In this document: piece by piece, positions 42,191 to 50,830 of the stretch
How positions within the stretch are numbered: position 1 is the stretch's first letter
How the letters are laid out: the number at the start of each line of letters is the position of its first letter
Origin: UBA1757 sp045627385
Lineage (GTDB): Bacteria; Bacteroidota; Bacteroidia; Bacteroidales; UBA1402
Reading direction: 5' to 3'
Length of the DNA: 64,000 nt
NCBI GenBank assembly: GCA_045627385.1
Contig: JAZQNO010000025.1
Coordinates: forward strand, 62,001-126,000
The notes under the pieces: model-generated
Databases searched by the model: none
Told to the model about the DNA's origin: nothing
What the model saw: only the letters and a program-made list of their open reading frames with translations
Position numbers and translations under genes: made by a program

Positions 42191-42303
42191 GCCGGACGGC
42201 TTTGTTTTTCCGAGCCGCAGCCTAACTTCTGCGCCCGGAGGGCGTAAGGCGCGAGCGCAGCGGAGCGCCGCATCGCCCGAGGGCGCAGATGCTCACCTTG
42301 CAC
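42168..42303. repeat. Nested palindromic intergenic element (REP/MITE-like), promoter-bearing
   Basis: Outer arms GTGCAAGGCGAGC (42168-42180) and GCTCACCTTGCAC (42291-42303) are inverted with one mismatch. Inside are a perfect 14-bp hairpin with a 2-nt loop (42181-42210) and a second GC-rich dyad with arms near 42228-42246 (CTGCGCCCGGAGGG) and 42273-42288 (CGCCCGAGGGCGCAG). It fills most of the 241-bp pheS/tilS gap. No transposase, no target duplication identified. Only one copy in this window. The remaining ~75 bp before tilS hold a weak GAACTTTG promoter-like site and nothing else. Confidence 0.65.
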
Positions 42304-42379
42304 TGATGTTTTTTCGGGAACGCTTGGAGGGCTGACGGAATATTGCGAACTTTGTCCGTCACCAAACAGACGCAAGTCC

Positions 42380-43717
42380 ATGCTGGTCAGAAAAGTCAGA
42401 CAATACATCAGCGAACAGTCGCTGCTGGAGCCCGGCGGCAAAGTGCTGGCAGCCTTCAGCGGAGGCCCCGATTCCGTGGCCCTGCTCAGCGTGTTGCGTG
42501 AACTGGGCTACGACTGCCTGGCCGTCCATGTCAATTTCCATCTCCGCGGCGAAGAATCCGACCGTGACGAAGCCTTCGTGCGCGCTTTCTGCCAGGAGCG
42601 TAAGATCCCCCTCAGAGTAGAACATTGCCAGACTTCGTCCTACGCTGAAGAACATCATCTGTCCATCGAAATGGCGGCACGTGAACAGCGTTACCGTATT
42701 TTTGAGCAAATACTATTCGCGGAGCACCTCGACGTCATTGCCGTAGGCCATCATTCCGACGACAGCCTGGAAACTTTTTTCCTGAATCTGCTGCGGGGAA
42801 GCGGCATTGCCGGGCTGACGGGAATCCGTCCGAAAAACGCCCGCACCGTTCGCCCGCTGTTATGCGCAAACCGCTCTGAAATAGAAAATTATCTTTCCGA
42901 GAAAGGACTCCCTTACATCATCGACAGCACCAACTTGGAAACCGTCTGCAAGCGTAATGAAGTGCGCTTGCAAGTGCTGCCTCTGCTCGAAAACATCGAA
43001 CCATCTGCCCGTAAGACCATGGGCCGGAGCCTCTCGTTTCTGGGCGAGACGGCCGCTCTGCAGGCACGCGAAATTCAGGCCGCTCTCAAACGTCTGCGAT
43101 TGCCTGTCGCCGGAAAGCTTCCTGTGGCCGATCTGGAACTCGAATCCATCCCTCAGAACATACTCTATGCCTGGCTTTCGCCCTTCGGATTCGGCACTCA
43201 CGCCGTAGAGGAAATCTGGAGGCAGCGCCATGCCCAGACCGGCCGGCAGTTCTTCTCGGAAACCCACCGCCTGCTGCTGAACCGCGGCCAGTGGCAGCTC
43301 GCTCCGCTCGCTGCCCCTTCCGACATCCCCACCTCGGGCTGCAGCCTGCTTCAGGCCGGCTGGCAAATCGAAACCATCCCGGTCGACAGCCCGCTCTCGT
43401 CATCCGAACTGAAAAAACTCATACCGGAAAACCCGCAGGAAGCCGTCCTCGACGCCGACAAACTCCGTATGCCTCTGACGGTAAGACATCCCCAGGCAGG
43501 AGACCGATTTATTCCATATGGTATGAAACAGAGCCGCCTCATCAGCGATTTTCTGACCGACCTGAAACTGTCCCGATGGGAAAAGGAACAGGTGAAATTG
43601 GTGTCCGATGCCTCCGGAGCTGTCGTTTGGGTAATCGGCTACCGCGTGGCCGACCCCTGTGCGCTCACAAGTGCTACCCAAAGTGTGCTGAAGATTTCTA
43701 AATTGTCGGAATTCTGA
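42380..43717 (+). CDS. tilS: tRNA(Ile)-lysidine synthase
   Basis: Modifies C34 of tRNA-Ile(CAU) with lysine so that it reads AUA. The 445-residue protein has the PP-loop SGGPDS (27-32), the catalytic GHHSDDSLETFFLNLLRGS segment, RPLL, and the C-terminal TilS domain. Divergent from pheS across the palindromic repeat. Confidence 0.95.
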   Translation: MLVRKVRQYISEQSLLEPGGKVLAAFSGGPDSVALLSVLRELGYDCLAVHVNFHLRGEESDRDEAFVRAFCQERKIPLRVEHCQTSSYAEEHHLSIEMAAREQRYRIFEQILFAEHLDVIAVGHHSDDSLETFFLNLLRGSGIAGLTGIRPKNARTVRPLLCANRSEIENYLSEKGLPYIIDSTNLETVCKRNEVRLQVLPLLENIEPSARKTMGRSLSFLGETAALQAREIQAALKRLRLPVAGKLPVADLELESIPQNILYAWLSPFGFGTHAVEEIWRQRHAQTGRQFFSETHRLLLNRGQWQLAPLAAPSDIPTSGCSLLQAGWQIETIPVDSPLSSSELKKLIPENPQEAVLDADKLRMPLTVRHPQAGDRFIPYGMKQSRLISDFLTDLKLSRWEKEQVKLVSDASGAVVWVIGYRVADPCALTSATQSVLKISKLSEF

Positions 43718-43736
43718 CAAGTTTTTCCTATCTTCG
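43703..43736 (+). promoter_or_regulatory. Candidate iorAB promoter
   Basis: TTG 43703-43705, a 23-bp spacer and TATCTTCG 43729-43736, 61 bp before the iorA ATG and overlapping the tilS end. Confidence 0.45.
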
Positions 43737-43797
43737 CGGCACTTAAACAGAGATATGTTCCCCAGTGGAGAACACATCCGCAACGATTATTCCGATT

Positions 43798-45429
43798 ATG
43801 ACGAACAAATTGCTTTTGCTGGGAGACGAAGCCATTGCGCAGGCAGCTCTTGATGCCGGTCTCTCAGGCGTTTATGCCTATCCGGGCACCCCATCGACCG
43901 AAATCACCGAATATATCCAGAACCGTCAGAAAGTTCTGGCAAAGGAGGGAAAAACGACCATCCATTGCGCCTGGTCTGTCAATGAAAAGACGGCGATGGA
44001 GGCCGCTATGGGTATGGCCTTCAGCGGCAAACGCGCGCTCGTGTGCATGAAACACGTCGGCGTGAACGTAGCCGCCGACCCCTTGATGAACTCGGCCATA
44101 TCCGGCGTGGTCGGCGGTCTGGTCTTCGTGGCGGCCGACGACCCTTCGATGCACAGTTCCCAAAACGAACAGGATTCGCGCTATTACGGCCATTTCGCCA
44201 TGCTGCCTGTGCTGGAGCCTTCCAACCAGCAGGAAGCCTACGACATGGTCTACGAGGGTTTCGAACTGTCCGAACGCTTCGGATTCCCGGTGATGCTGCG
44301 CATTACCACCCGTTTGGCCCATTCGCGCGCCGGCGTCGTGCGCAAGGCTGTGAAACCCCAGAATGACATCCGTTTCAGCGACGATCCCAAACAGTTCGTG
44401 CTGCTGCCCGTCAATGCCAAACAGCGTTACAAGGTGGCGCTGAAGACTCAGGAAGACATGCTGGCCAGTTCGGAGAACTCCTCGTTCAACAGCTATGCCG
44501 ACGGTCCCGACAAAAGCAAAGGCATCATCGCCAGCGGCATTGCCTACAACTACCTGATGGAAAACTATCCGCAGGGCTGTCCCTTCCCCCTCCTCAAAAT
44601 CGGTCAGTATCCGCTTCCTGTGGCCGCCATCCGCCGCATGGCCGACGAATGCGAGACGCTGGTCGTTCTCGAAGAAGGCTATCCTTTCATTGAGGAACAA
44701 CTGCAGGGCCTCATTTACGACAATCAGAAAGTGCAAGGCCGTTTGAGCGGCCTGCTGCCCCGTGACGGCGAATTCAACCCCGATATCGTCGGAGCCGCTT
44801 TCGGCCTGAAATCGGAAGTGCCTTATGTCAAGCCTCAGGTGGTCATGCCCCGTCCGCCGGCTCTCTGCCAGGGATGTGGCCATCGCGACATGTACGACGC
44901 CCTTAACGAAGTGGTCCGTCCGCTGGGCGCCGATGCCAAAGTCTTCGGCGACATCGGCTGCTACACGCTGGGTTATCTGCCGCCTTTCCGCGCGCTCAAT
45001 TCCACGCTCGACATGGGTGCCTCCATCACGATGGCCAAAGGAGCCGCCGACGCCGGTGTGAAATACCCCGTCGCCGTCATCGGCGATTCCACCTTCACCC
45101 ATTCGGGCATGACTTCGCTTCTCGACGCGGTCAATGCCAATTCGCCCATCACCGTGATCATTTCCGACAACGAGACCACGGGCATGACCGGTGGACAGGA
45201 TTCGGCCGGCACCGGAAAAATCGAATCCATCTGTCTGGGCTTGGGAGTCGATCCCGCCCATCTGAAGGTGCTGGTTCCGCTTAAGAAGAACCACGAGGAA
45301 ATGGTGGCTGTCATCCGTGAAGAAATCGCTTATCCGGGTCTCTCGGTCATCATTCCCCGACGCGAGTGCATCCAGACGGCCGCCCGTCACGCCAAAGAAC
45401 GCGCCTTGGCGGCTAAAAAGGCAGAATAA
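43798..45429 (+). CDS. iorA: Indolepyruvate (2-oxoacid):ferredoxin oxidoreductase alpha subunit
   Basis: TPP enzyme oxidising aryl-pyruvates (indolepyruvate, phenylpyruvate) to aryl-acetyl-CoA with ferredoxin. 543 residues. N-terminal pyrimidine-binding domain (AYPGTPSTEI, then SVNEKTAMEAAMGMA), CQGCGHRDMYDAL, and the TPP/Mg site GDIGCYTLGYL and VIGDSTFTHSGM. Unlike archaeal IorA, it ends shortly after IPRRECIQ and has no C-terminal double 4Fe-4S ferredoxin domain; the electron path may use separate proteins. ATG 43798 is preferred over a GTG at 43765. Works with iorB, 23 nt downstream. Confidence 0.9.
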   Translation: MTNKLLLLGDEAIAQAALDAGLSGVYAYPGTPSTEITEYIQNRQKVLAKEGKTTIHCAWSVNEKTAMEAAMGMAFSGKRALVCMKHVGVNVAADPLMNSAISGVVGGLVFVAADDPSMHSSQNEQDSRYYGHFAMLPVLEPSNQQEAYDMVYEGFELSERFGFPVMLRITTRLAHSRAGVVRKAVKPQNDIRFSDDPKQFVLLPVNAKQRYKVALKTQEDMLASSENSSFNSYADGPDKSKGIIASGIAYNYLMENYPQGCPFPLLKIGQYPLPVAAIRRMADECETLVVLEEGYPFIEEQLQGLIYDNQKVQGRLSGLLPRDGEFNPDIVGAAFGLKSEVPYVKPQVVMPRPPALCQGCGHRDMYDALNEVVRPLGADAKVFGDIGCYTLGYLPPFRALNSTLDMGASITMAKGAADAGVKYPVAVIGDSTFTHSGMTSLLDAVNANSPITVIISDNETTGMTGGQDSAGTGKIESICLGLGVDPAHLKVLVPLKKNHEEMVAVIREEIAYPGLSVIIPRRECIQTAARHAKERALAAKKAE

Positions 45430-45452
45430 CCGTATATCAAGACTTTACGACA

Positions 45453-46031
45453 ATGAAAATAGATATCATTCTTTCGGGTGTGGGCGGACAAGGCATTCTG
45501 TCCATCGCCACCATTATCGGAGAAGCCGTCGTCAGCGAAGGCCTCTATATGAAACAGTCGGAAGTGCACGGCATGAGCCAGCGCGGCGGTGATGTCCAGT
45601 CCAACCTGCGCATCAGCGACCGGCCCATCCATTCCGACCTTATCGGATTGGGTCAGGCCGATCTGATCCTTTCGTTGGAACCTATGGAAGCCCTCCGCTA
45701 TCTGCCCTTCCTCAACAAGGACGGCTGGGTGGTGACTTCTTCGGTGCCCTTTGTCAACATCCCCAATTATCCCGAAACGGAGACCTTGAACCAGGCGCTC
45801 GACGCTGTTCCCAACAAGGTGGTCCTCGATGTGGAAAGCATTGCCAAAGACTGCGGTTCGGCCCGCAGCGCCAATGTGGTGCTGCTCGGTGCCGCCACGC
45901 CTTTCTTGCCGCTGCCCTACGAAAGCATCGTTCAGGGTATCCGCGCCATTTTCGGCCGTAAGGGCAACGAAGTGGTGGAAAAGAATCTGGCTGCTCTGGC
46001 AGCCGGAAAAGCCGTGGCCGACCAGCGCTGA
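45453..46031 (+). CDS. iorB: Indolepyruvate:ferredoxin oxidoreductase beta subunit
   Basis: Gamma-domain (2-oxoacid oxidoreductase catalytic subunit) of 192 residues: SGVGGQGILSIATIIGEAV at the N-terminus and the conserved SEVHGMSQRGGDVQSNLRI. Pairs with IorA. Needed for degradation of aromatic amino acids or their reductive synthesis from aryl-acetates. The SGNH gene begins 19 nt after its stop, perhaps cotranscribed. Confidence 0.9.
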   Translation: MKIDIILSGVGGQGILSIATIIGEAVVSEGLYMKQSEVHGMSQRGGDVQSNLRISDRPIHSDLIGLGQADLILSLEPMEALRYLPFLNKDGWVVTSSVPFVNIPNYPETETLNQALDAVPNKVVLDVESIAKDCGSARSANVVLLGAATPFLPLPYESIVQGIRAIFGRKGNEVVEKNLAALAAGKAVADQR

Positions 46032-46049
46032 CCTTAATTCAATCTCCTG

Positions 46050-47585
46050 ATGTCGACGAAGAAGATCCTTCTGTTTATCCTTGCCTGCCTTCTTTTGTTG
46101 GGTGGACTGGCGTACTTTTTCCCTTCGGACGGCATCAGCGTAGGTAAGTTTCATCTGAGTTTTCCATCTCTCAAGGAGGTCCTGACTCCTTCTTCGGGCG
46201 AAAAGGACCTGGCCATCGTCACTCCAGACGACCATCTCCAGCGGATGGAGGAGGCCTTTTATTGGAAGAACCTTTCCGATCTGGCCGATTCTTTGGACTA
46301 TTACGGGAACTTTTTCAAGGAAAGCGACGTCAGGATAGAATTTCCCGACAACGACCCTTCTTTGTTCGATTCGCTTTTCATCCGGCTCGAAAGAGCGTCG
46401 GAAGGGAAGGGAACCGTACATGTGGTGCACTATGGAGATTCGCAGATCGAACAGGACCGTCTGACCGCCACTTTCCGCCGTTCCTGGCAAGACTTGTTCG
46501 GAGGTTCCGGTCCGGGCCTCGTGCCTGCCATCCAACCCATTCCCACACCGACCATATCGCAGTCGTACAGCGGCAACTGGCAGCGATCGCTCGTATACGG
46601 CCCCGCTTCAGGAAGAGCTTCTCATCGGCGCTACGGGCCATTGGGCGCGGTCTGCACCTTGGCCGATACCGGGCAGATTGTCGTGGGGCCGCGCTACCCC
46701 AATCAGCCCGATCCCGTCAAGCGCTTTTCGCATGTCCGTCTGCTGATAGGGCAGCAGAGCGCCGATTTTCAGGCTCAGCTGACGGCCGGCCATTTCCGTC
46801 AGACGCGTCACACCCAAGGGCAGAACAGCCGTTTGGAAGTGCTGGAATGGCAACTTCCGACCGCCCAGCAGCGGGTTCAGCTCCGCATGAGCGGCTCGGC
46901 CGAAATCTACGGCCTCATTCTGGAAGATTCCACGGGCGTGTCGGTCGACAACGTGCCGATGCGCGGCTGCTCGGGCACGGTGTTCACCCGCATCGACAAG
47001 GCTTTGTTGAAAGCCGTTTACGAAGAGATGGACGTGGCGCTGTTCATCCTGCAGTTCGGCGGCAACCGGGTGCCGATCATCCATTCGGAAAAAGACATCG
47101 CCTCTTATGTGGCCAATTTGGAAAAACAGATTCTGATGTTTCAGGAACTGCTTCCCGACGCCGCCATTCTTTTCATAGGACCGGCCGACATGTCGGTCAG
47201 CATCGATGGACAGAAACAGACCTATCCGATGCTGGAGCCGACTATCGAGGCCATCCGCCGGCTTTGTCTGGACAACGGAGTGGCGTTCTGGGACATGTAC
47301 CACGTGATGGGCGGTCACAATTCGATGTTGCAGTGGGTCAAGGCCCAACCGCAGCTGGCCGCCTCCGACTACACGCATTTCACCGTGAAGGGCGCGCGCC
47401 GCATGGCATCGTTGCTGGACGAGAGCCTTTCGGTCTGCTACGACCGTTTCCGTCTTTGCTCTCAGATTGACACGCTGATGTGGCAAGACATCGGCCATCT
47501 CGACCGCGAACACGACTATCGTGCCGATTATGAGCGGGAAAAAGAATACGCCATCCAGGTGATGGAAGCCACAGACCGGCCATGA
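46050..47585 (+). CDS. Membrane-anchored SGNH-family acyl-esterase/transferase partner of MBOAT
   Basis: A 511-residue protein with an N-terminal signal anchor (LLFILACLLLLGGLAYF, 6-22) and a periplasmic SGNH fold: VVHYGDSQIEQD with nucleophile S131, a mid beta-domain insert (about 170-300), the GGN block in LQFGGNRVPI, and the DYTHFTVKGAR Asp-x-x-His block near residue 443. Overlap of 4 nt with an MBOAT gene suggests an O-acyl transfer pair like PatA/PatB or AlgI/AlgJ, in which the SGNH partner places the acyl group on a periplasmic polymer. The polymer is not identified. Confidence 0.8.
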   Translation: MSTKKILLFILACLLLLGGLAYFFPSDGISVGKFHLSFPSLKEVLTPSSGEKDLAIVTPDDHLQRMEEAFYWKNLSDLADSLDYYGNFFKESDVRIEFPDNDPSLFDSLFIRLERASEGKGTVHVVHYGDSQIEQDRLTATFRRSWQDLFGGSGPGLVPAIQPIPTPTISQSYSGNWQRSLVYGPASGRASHRRYGPLGAVCTLADTGQIVVGPRYPNQPDPVKRFSHVRLLIGQQSADFQAQLTAGHFRQTRHTQGQNSRLEVLEWQLPTAQQRVQLRMSGSAEIYGLILEDSTGVSVDNVPMRGCSGTVFTRIDKALLKAVYEEMDVALFILQFGGNRVPIIHSEKDIASYVANLEKQILMFQELLPDAAILFIGPADMSVSIDGQKQTYPMLEPTIEAIRRLCLDNGVAFWDMYHVMGGHNSMLQWVKAQPQLAASDYTHFTVKGARRMASLLDESLSVCYDRFRLCSQIDTLMWQDIGHLDREHDYRADYEREKEYAIQVMEATDRP

Positions 47586-49486
47586 CGGAACTGCACGACA
47601 TATTCGGTATGCTGGGACCGTTTCTGAAATCGGTTTTCGCCTTCGACCCCGAATCGCCCCTGCTGTTCACACAGTTCTATTTCTGGGCCTTTTTCGCCTT
47701 GGTTTTCGCTTTGTTCAGTCTGTTGCACAATCGATTGATATTGAGGAACCTGTTTCTGTTTGTCTCGAGCGTGTTCTTCTACTACAAAACCAGCGGGCTG
47801 TGCGTGTTCATCCTGCTTTTCTGCGTGATGTCCGATTTTCTGCTGGCCAAACGGATACACCGTTCTGTAAAAGAGGGTGCCAGACGCTTTTGGCTGATTG
47901 TCAGTCTGAGCATCAACCTGCTGTTGCTGTGCTATTTCAAATATTCGTATTTCTTCGCCGATCTGCTCCACCAGATGACCGGCATCGAGAGCCGGGTGTT
48001 CAATGTCTTCGCCTGGACGGCCAATCAGACGGTGCATGGCCCGGTCTTCAGCGTGGACCGGATTGTCTTGCCGGTGGGCATCAGTTTCTACCTGTTCCAG
48101 ACCATCAGCTATACGGTCGATGTCTACCGGCGGCGTATCGAGCCGGTCGACAATGTCCTCGATTACGGATTTTTCGTCAGTTTCTTTCCTCAGCTGGTGG
48201 CCGGCCCCATTGTCAGGGCATCGGTCTTCCTGCCGCAGATGTACCAGAAGTTCTCCTTGTCGCGCCGGCAGTTCGGACTGGCTGTCTTCTGGATACTGAA
48301 CGGATTGGTCAAGAAACTGGTTCTGAGCGATTTCCTGGCAGTAAACTATATTGACCGCATCTTCGACAGCCCGGTGATGTATACTGGGTTCGAGAACCTG
48401 ATGGCCCTGTTCCTGTATTCGCTTCAGGTATATGCCGATTTCTCCGGATACACCGACATCGCCACCGGCGTGGCCCGTCTGATGGGTTTCCGCCTGCCTC
48501 AGAACTTCAATTCGCCCTATAAAGCCACCAATCCGGGCAATTTCTGGAAACGCTGGCACATCTCCCTGTCGAAATGGCTTCAAGACTATCTCTACATTCC
48601 GCTCGGAGGCAATCGGAAAGCGACTTTCGGTACCTATTTCTGGCTCATCGCCATGGCCGGTGTCGCCGTCGCCCTCAGTCATAGCTGGGTCTTGGCCGCC
48701 GTGCTCGGAATCATCCTCGCACTTGCCCTTCTGCTGACCCGCCGCAAGGCCGACAGCCGTCGCCGGGTGACCACCGACATGAACTCCCTCACCACGATGC
48801 TGCTGGGCGGACTCTGGCACGGTGCCAGTCTGAACTTCGTCATCTGGGGCGGCCTGAACGGCGTGGGCACCATCGTCTACAAAATCTGGAAGCGCCAGAC
48901 GATGGGGCAGCGGGCATTGGTCATCACTTCGCTGTTTGCAGTGGTGTATGTGCTCGGCACATACGTCTGTCCGGGGCCTTTGCTCAATATAGGACGTATC
49001 TGGCTGGGCGTGATGGCCTTGGGTACCCTCGTCCGTTTCGTGTGGGGTCAGGTCGAAACGCTGTGGCCAGCCCGAAAACCCTGCTTCTTCACTTCGGCTG
49101 ACGGTCTTGGAAAAGTCTGGGGCATCACGCAGACCTTTGTCTTCATCACATTCACCCGTCTGTTCTTTCGCAGCGGTTCCAATCTGAATCCGGCCGAAGC
49201 CAATCGACAGGCATGGGAAACAGCCACACAAATGATCGGCCAGATCGGCGGTCAATGGAATACGAGTCTGATACCGCCTGCCATCGTGCAGAATTGGGAA
49301 GTGTTCGCCCTGTTTGTCTTCGGCATGCTCGTTCACTGGCTTCCCGACCGATTCAAGCGCCGTTACCGAGCCCGCTTCGCCACCTTGCCGCTGCCGCTGA
49401 TGGCGCTGGCTGTGGTCGCAGTGGTCTTTGTCGTGCGTCAGTTCATCACTTCGGATCTGAAGGCATTTATCTATTTCCAGTTCTGA
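47582..49486 (+). CDS. MBOAT-family O-acyltransferase
   Basis: A 634-residue polytopic membrane protein of the AlgI/DltB/PatA type. Around a dozen hydrophobic spans, GISFYLFQTISYTVDVY, FFPQLVAGPIVR, SGYTDIATGVARLMGF, the FWKRWHISLSKWLQDYLY motif, and the invariant His H413 in GGLWHGASLNF. It passes acyl (probably acetyl) groups across the inner membrane to the SGNH partner upstream. A C-terminal MBOAT extension (about 515-634) includes further membrane spans. Likely role: O-acetylation of peptidoglycan or a surface polysaccharide. Confidence 0.9.
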   Translation: MTELHDIFGMLGPFLKSVFAFDPESPLLFTQFYFWAFFALVFALFSLLHNRLILRNLFLFVSSVFFYYKTSGLCVFILLFCVMSDFLLAKRIHRSVKEGARRFWLIVSLSINLLLLCYFKYSYFFADLLHQMTGIESRVFNVFAWTANQTVHGPVFSVDRIVLPVGISFYLFQTISYTVDVYRRRIEPVDNVLDYGFFVSFFPQLVAGPIVRASVFLPQMYQKFSLSRRQFGLAVFWILNGLVKKLVLSDFLAVNYIDRIFDSPVMYTGFENLMALFLYSLQVYADFSGYTDIATGVARLMGFRLPQNFNSPYKATNPGNFWKRWHISLSKWLQDYLYIPLGGNRKATFGTYFWLIAMAGVAVALSHSWVLAAVLGIILALALLLTRRKADSRRRVTTDMNSLTTMLLGGLWHGASLNFVIWGGLNGVGTIVYKIWKRQTMGQRALVITSLFAVVYVLGTYVCPGPLLNIGRIWLGVMALGTLVRFVWGQVETLWPARKPCFFTSADGLGKVWGITQTFVFITFTRLFFRSGSNLNPAEANRQAWETATQMIGQIGGQWNTSLIPPAIVQNWEVFALFVFGMLVHWLPDRFKRRYRARFATLPLPLMALAVVAVVFVVRQFITSDLKAFIYFQF

Positions 49487-49502
49487 TTTGCAATAAAAAC
49501 CG

Positions 49503-49510
49503 TATTTTTG
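49503..49510 (+). promoter_or_regulatory. Candidate -7 element of the Plug gene
   Basis: TATTTTTG matches TAnnTTTG, 15 bp before the ATG. No clear -33 element. Confidence 0.35.
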
Positions 49511-49525
49511 CGTTTGTCATCTCAG

Positions 49526-50782
49526 ATGAAACGCAAAATGTCCATATCGCATCCTGCCGTCCGTCGGATCTACACATCGATTCTGGCGCTTCTGATGACG
49601 GCCTTCTGCGCCGCCGCCGAACTGAGGACCGTGCAGGTGCATCCGGCCGGTCATTGGGACAAATCGCCCGTCATAGCTTTGGGCGGTGAGGAACAGGTGG
49701 AAATCTCCTTCGACGAAATGTCGCATGACTATCATCGTTTCGCCTACCGTCTGATTCATTGCGATGCCGACTGGAAACGCTCGCGGATGAACGAACTCGA
49801 ATATATGGAGGGATTCTCCGAAAACGATGTCCCAGATGGAGAAAATTCACAGGGAACGCTTGTCGAATACACTCATTATCAATTGATATTACCAAATGAG
49901 GATGTGTCGCTGAAACTGTCCGGCAACTACCGGGTGGAAATATTCGACAGAGATGCCGACGATGACAAGGCCATCGTCGAGGCTCGTTTCTCGGTGCTCG
50001 ACCGCCAGTTCGGTGTGGAGGCATCGGCCTCGCCCGTCACGGCGCAGGGCTACAGCCAGACGAGCCATCAGGTGGAAGTGGAGGTGAAGACGCCTCAGGG
50101 ACAGGTGAAGAGAGCCGACACCGAACTCAAGGTGACGGTCCGTCAGAACCGCCGCACCGATACGCAGGTGACGGCTTCGAAGCCGCAGATGCAGGGGCCC
50201 TCTTCCATCCGCTATCATTTCTGTCCGGAACTGGTCTTCAAGGCCGGCAACGAGTATCGCCGCTGCGAATTCTCCAGCTACAAGATCGGAGGAATGGGGG
50301 TGGACCGCATCCGTTTCGAGCGTCCTTATTACCATATCTGGCTCTACGAAGACGCTCCCCGGCTGAGCGGCTACACCTACGACGAAGATCAGGACGGCCG
50401 TTTCTACATCCGTTCGCAGCAAGCGTCTGACAATACGTTGGAGGCCGATTATTTTCAGGTACATTTCCGTCTGTCCATGCCGGCGGCTTTGCCGGGCGAA
50501 GTCTATTTGGGCGGCGATCTGACCGCCGGTCGTTTCGACGAATCCAGCCGTATGGCGTGGAGTCCGGAAGAAAAAGCCTACGTAGGCACCTTTCTGCTTA
50601 AACAGGGAGCCTACAACTATCAGTACTTTTACAGTGAAAACGGACAATCGCCCTCCGCTTCGCGCTTTGAAGGCGATTACTGGGCCACCGAAGACGAATA
50701 CGAAGTCTTTGTCTATTTCCGTCCCATGGGCGGCCAGTACGACCAACTGGTCGGCTACAGCGATTTCAAATCAAAACCCTGA
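49526..50782 (+). CDS. DUF5103-family type IX secretion Plug protein
   Basis: A 418-residue exported protein (signal RRIYTSILALLMTAFCAAA) with conserved DUF5103 features: the YRLIHCDADWKRS and EYTHYQLILPNEDV segments, the SGNYRVEIFD strand, a middle CBM/E-set-like region and the C-terminal GAYNYQYFY part. In Flavobacterium the DUF5103 protein plugs the lateral opening of the SprA translocon. ATG 49526 is preferred; an in-frame TTG 49508 lies inside the -7 box. Followed by a strong terminator. Confidence 0.85.
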   Translation: MKRKMSISHPAVRRIYTSILALLMTAFCAAAELRTVQVHPAGHWDKSPVIALGGEEQVEISFDEMSHDYHRFAYRLIHCDADWKRSRMNELEYMEGFSENDVPDGENSQGTLVEYTHYQLILPNEDVSLKLSGNYRVEIFDRDADDDKAIVEARFSVLDRQFGVEASASPVTAQGYSQTSHQVEVEVKTPQGQVKRADTELKVTVRQNRRTDTQVTASKPQMQGPSSIRYHFCPELVFKAGNEYRRCEFSSYKIGGMGVDRIRFERPYYHIWLYEDAPRLSGYTYDEDQDGRFYIRSQQASDNTLEADYFQVHFRLSMPAALPGEVYLGGDLTAGRFDESSRMAWSPEEKAYVGTFLLKQGAYNYQYFYSENGQSPSASRFEGDYWATEDEYEVFVYFRPMGGQYDQLVGYSDFKSKP

Positions 50783-50811
50783 CGGACGAATCCGTCAGGG
50801 CTTCTTCTTTT
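50777..50811 (+). terminator. Terminator after the Plug gene
   Basis: Perfect hairpin CCCTGACGGA-CGAA-TCCGTCAGGG followed by CTTCTTCTTTT. The stop codon lies in the left arm. Confidence 0.85.
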
Positions 50812-50830
50812 ATTGGAAAATGGCTGCCGC

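Noticed and set aside
42168..42303. CRISPR or insertion sequence at the palindromic element
   Set aside because: No repeat-spacer pattern, no transposase and only one copy; it is better described as a palindromic intergenic element.
42139..42441. 101-residue N-terminal extension of pheS
   Set aside because: It runs through the palindromic repeat and the pheS promoter, and PheS normally starts at the MLDKIQKLL segment.
47528..49336. 602-codon minus-strand open frame opposite the MBOAT gene
   Set aside because: Antisense of a hydrophobic membrane protein gives a long polar frame (Glu/Gln/His-rich); no motif or start signal.
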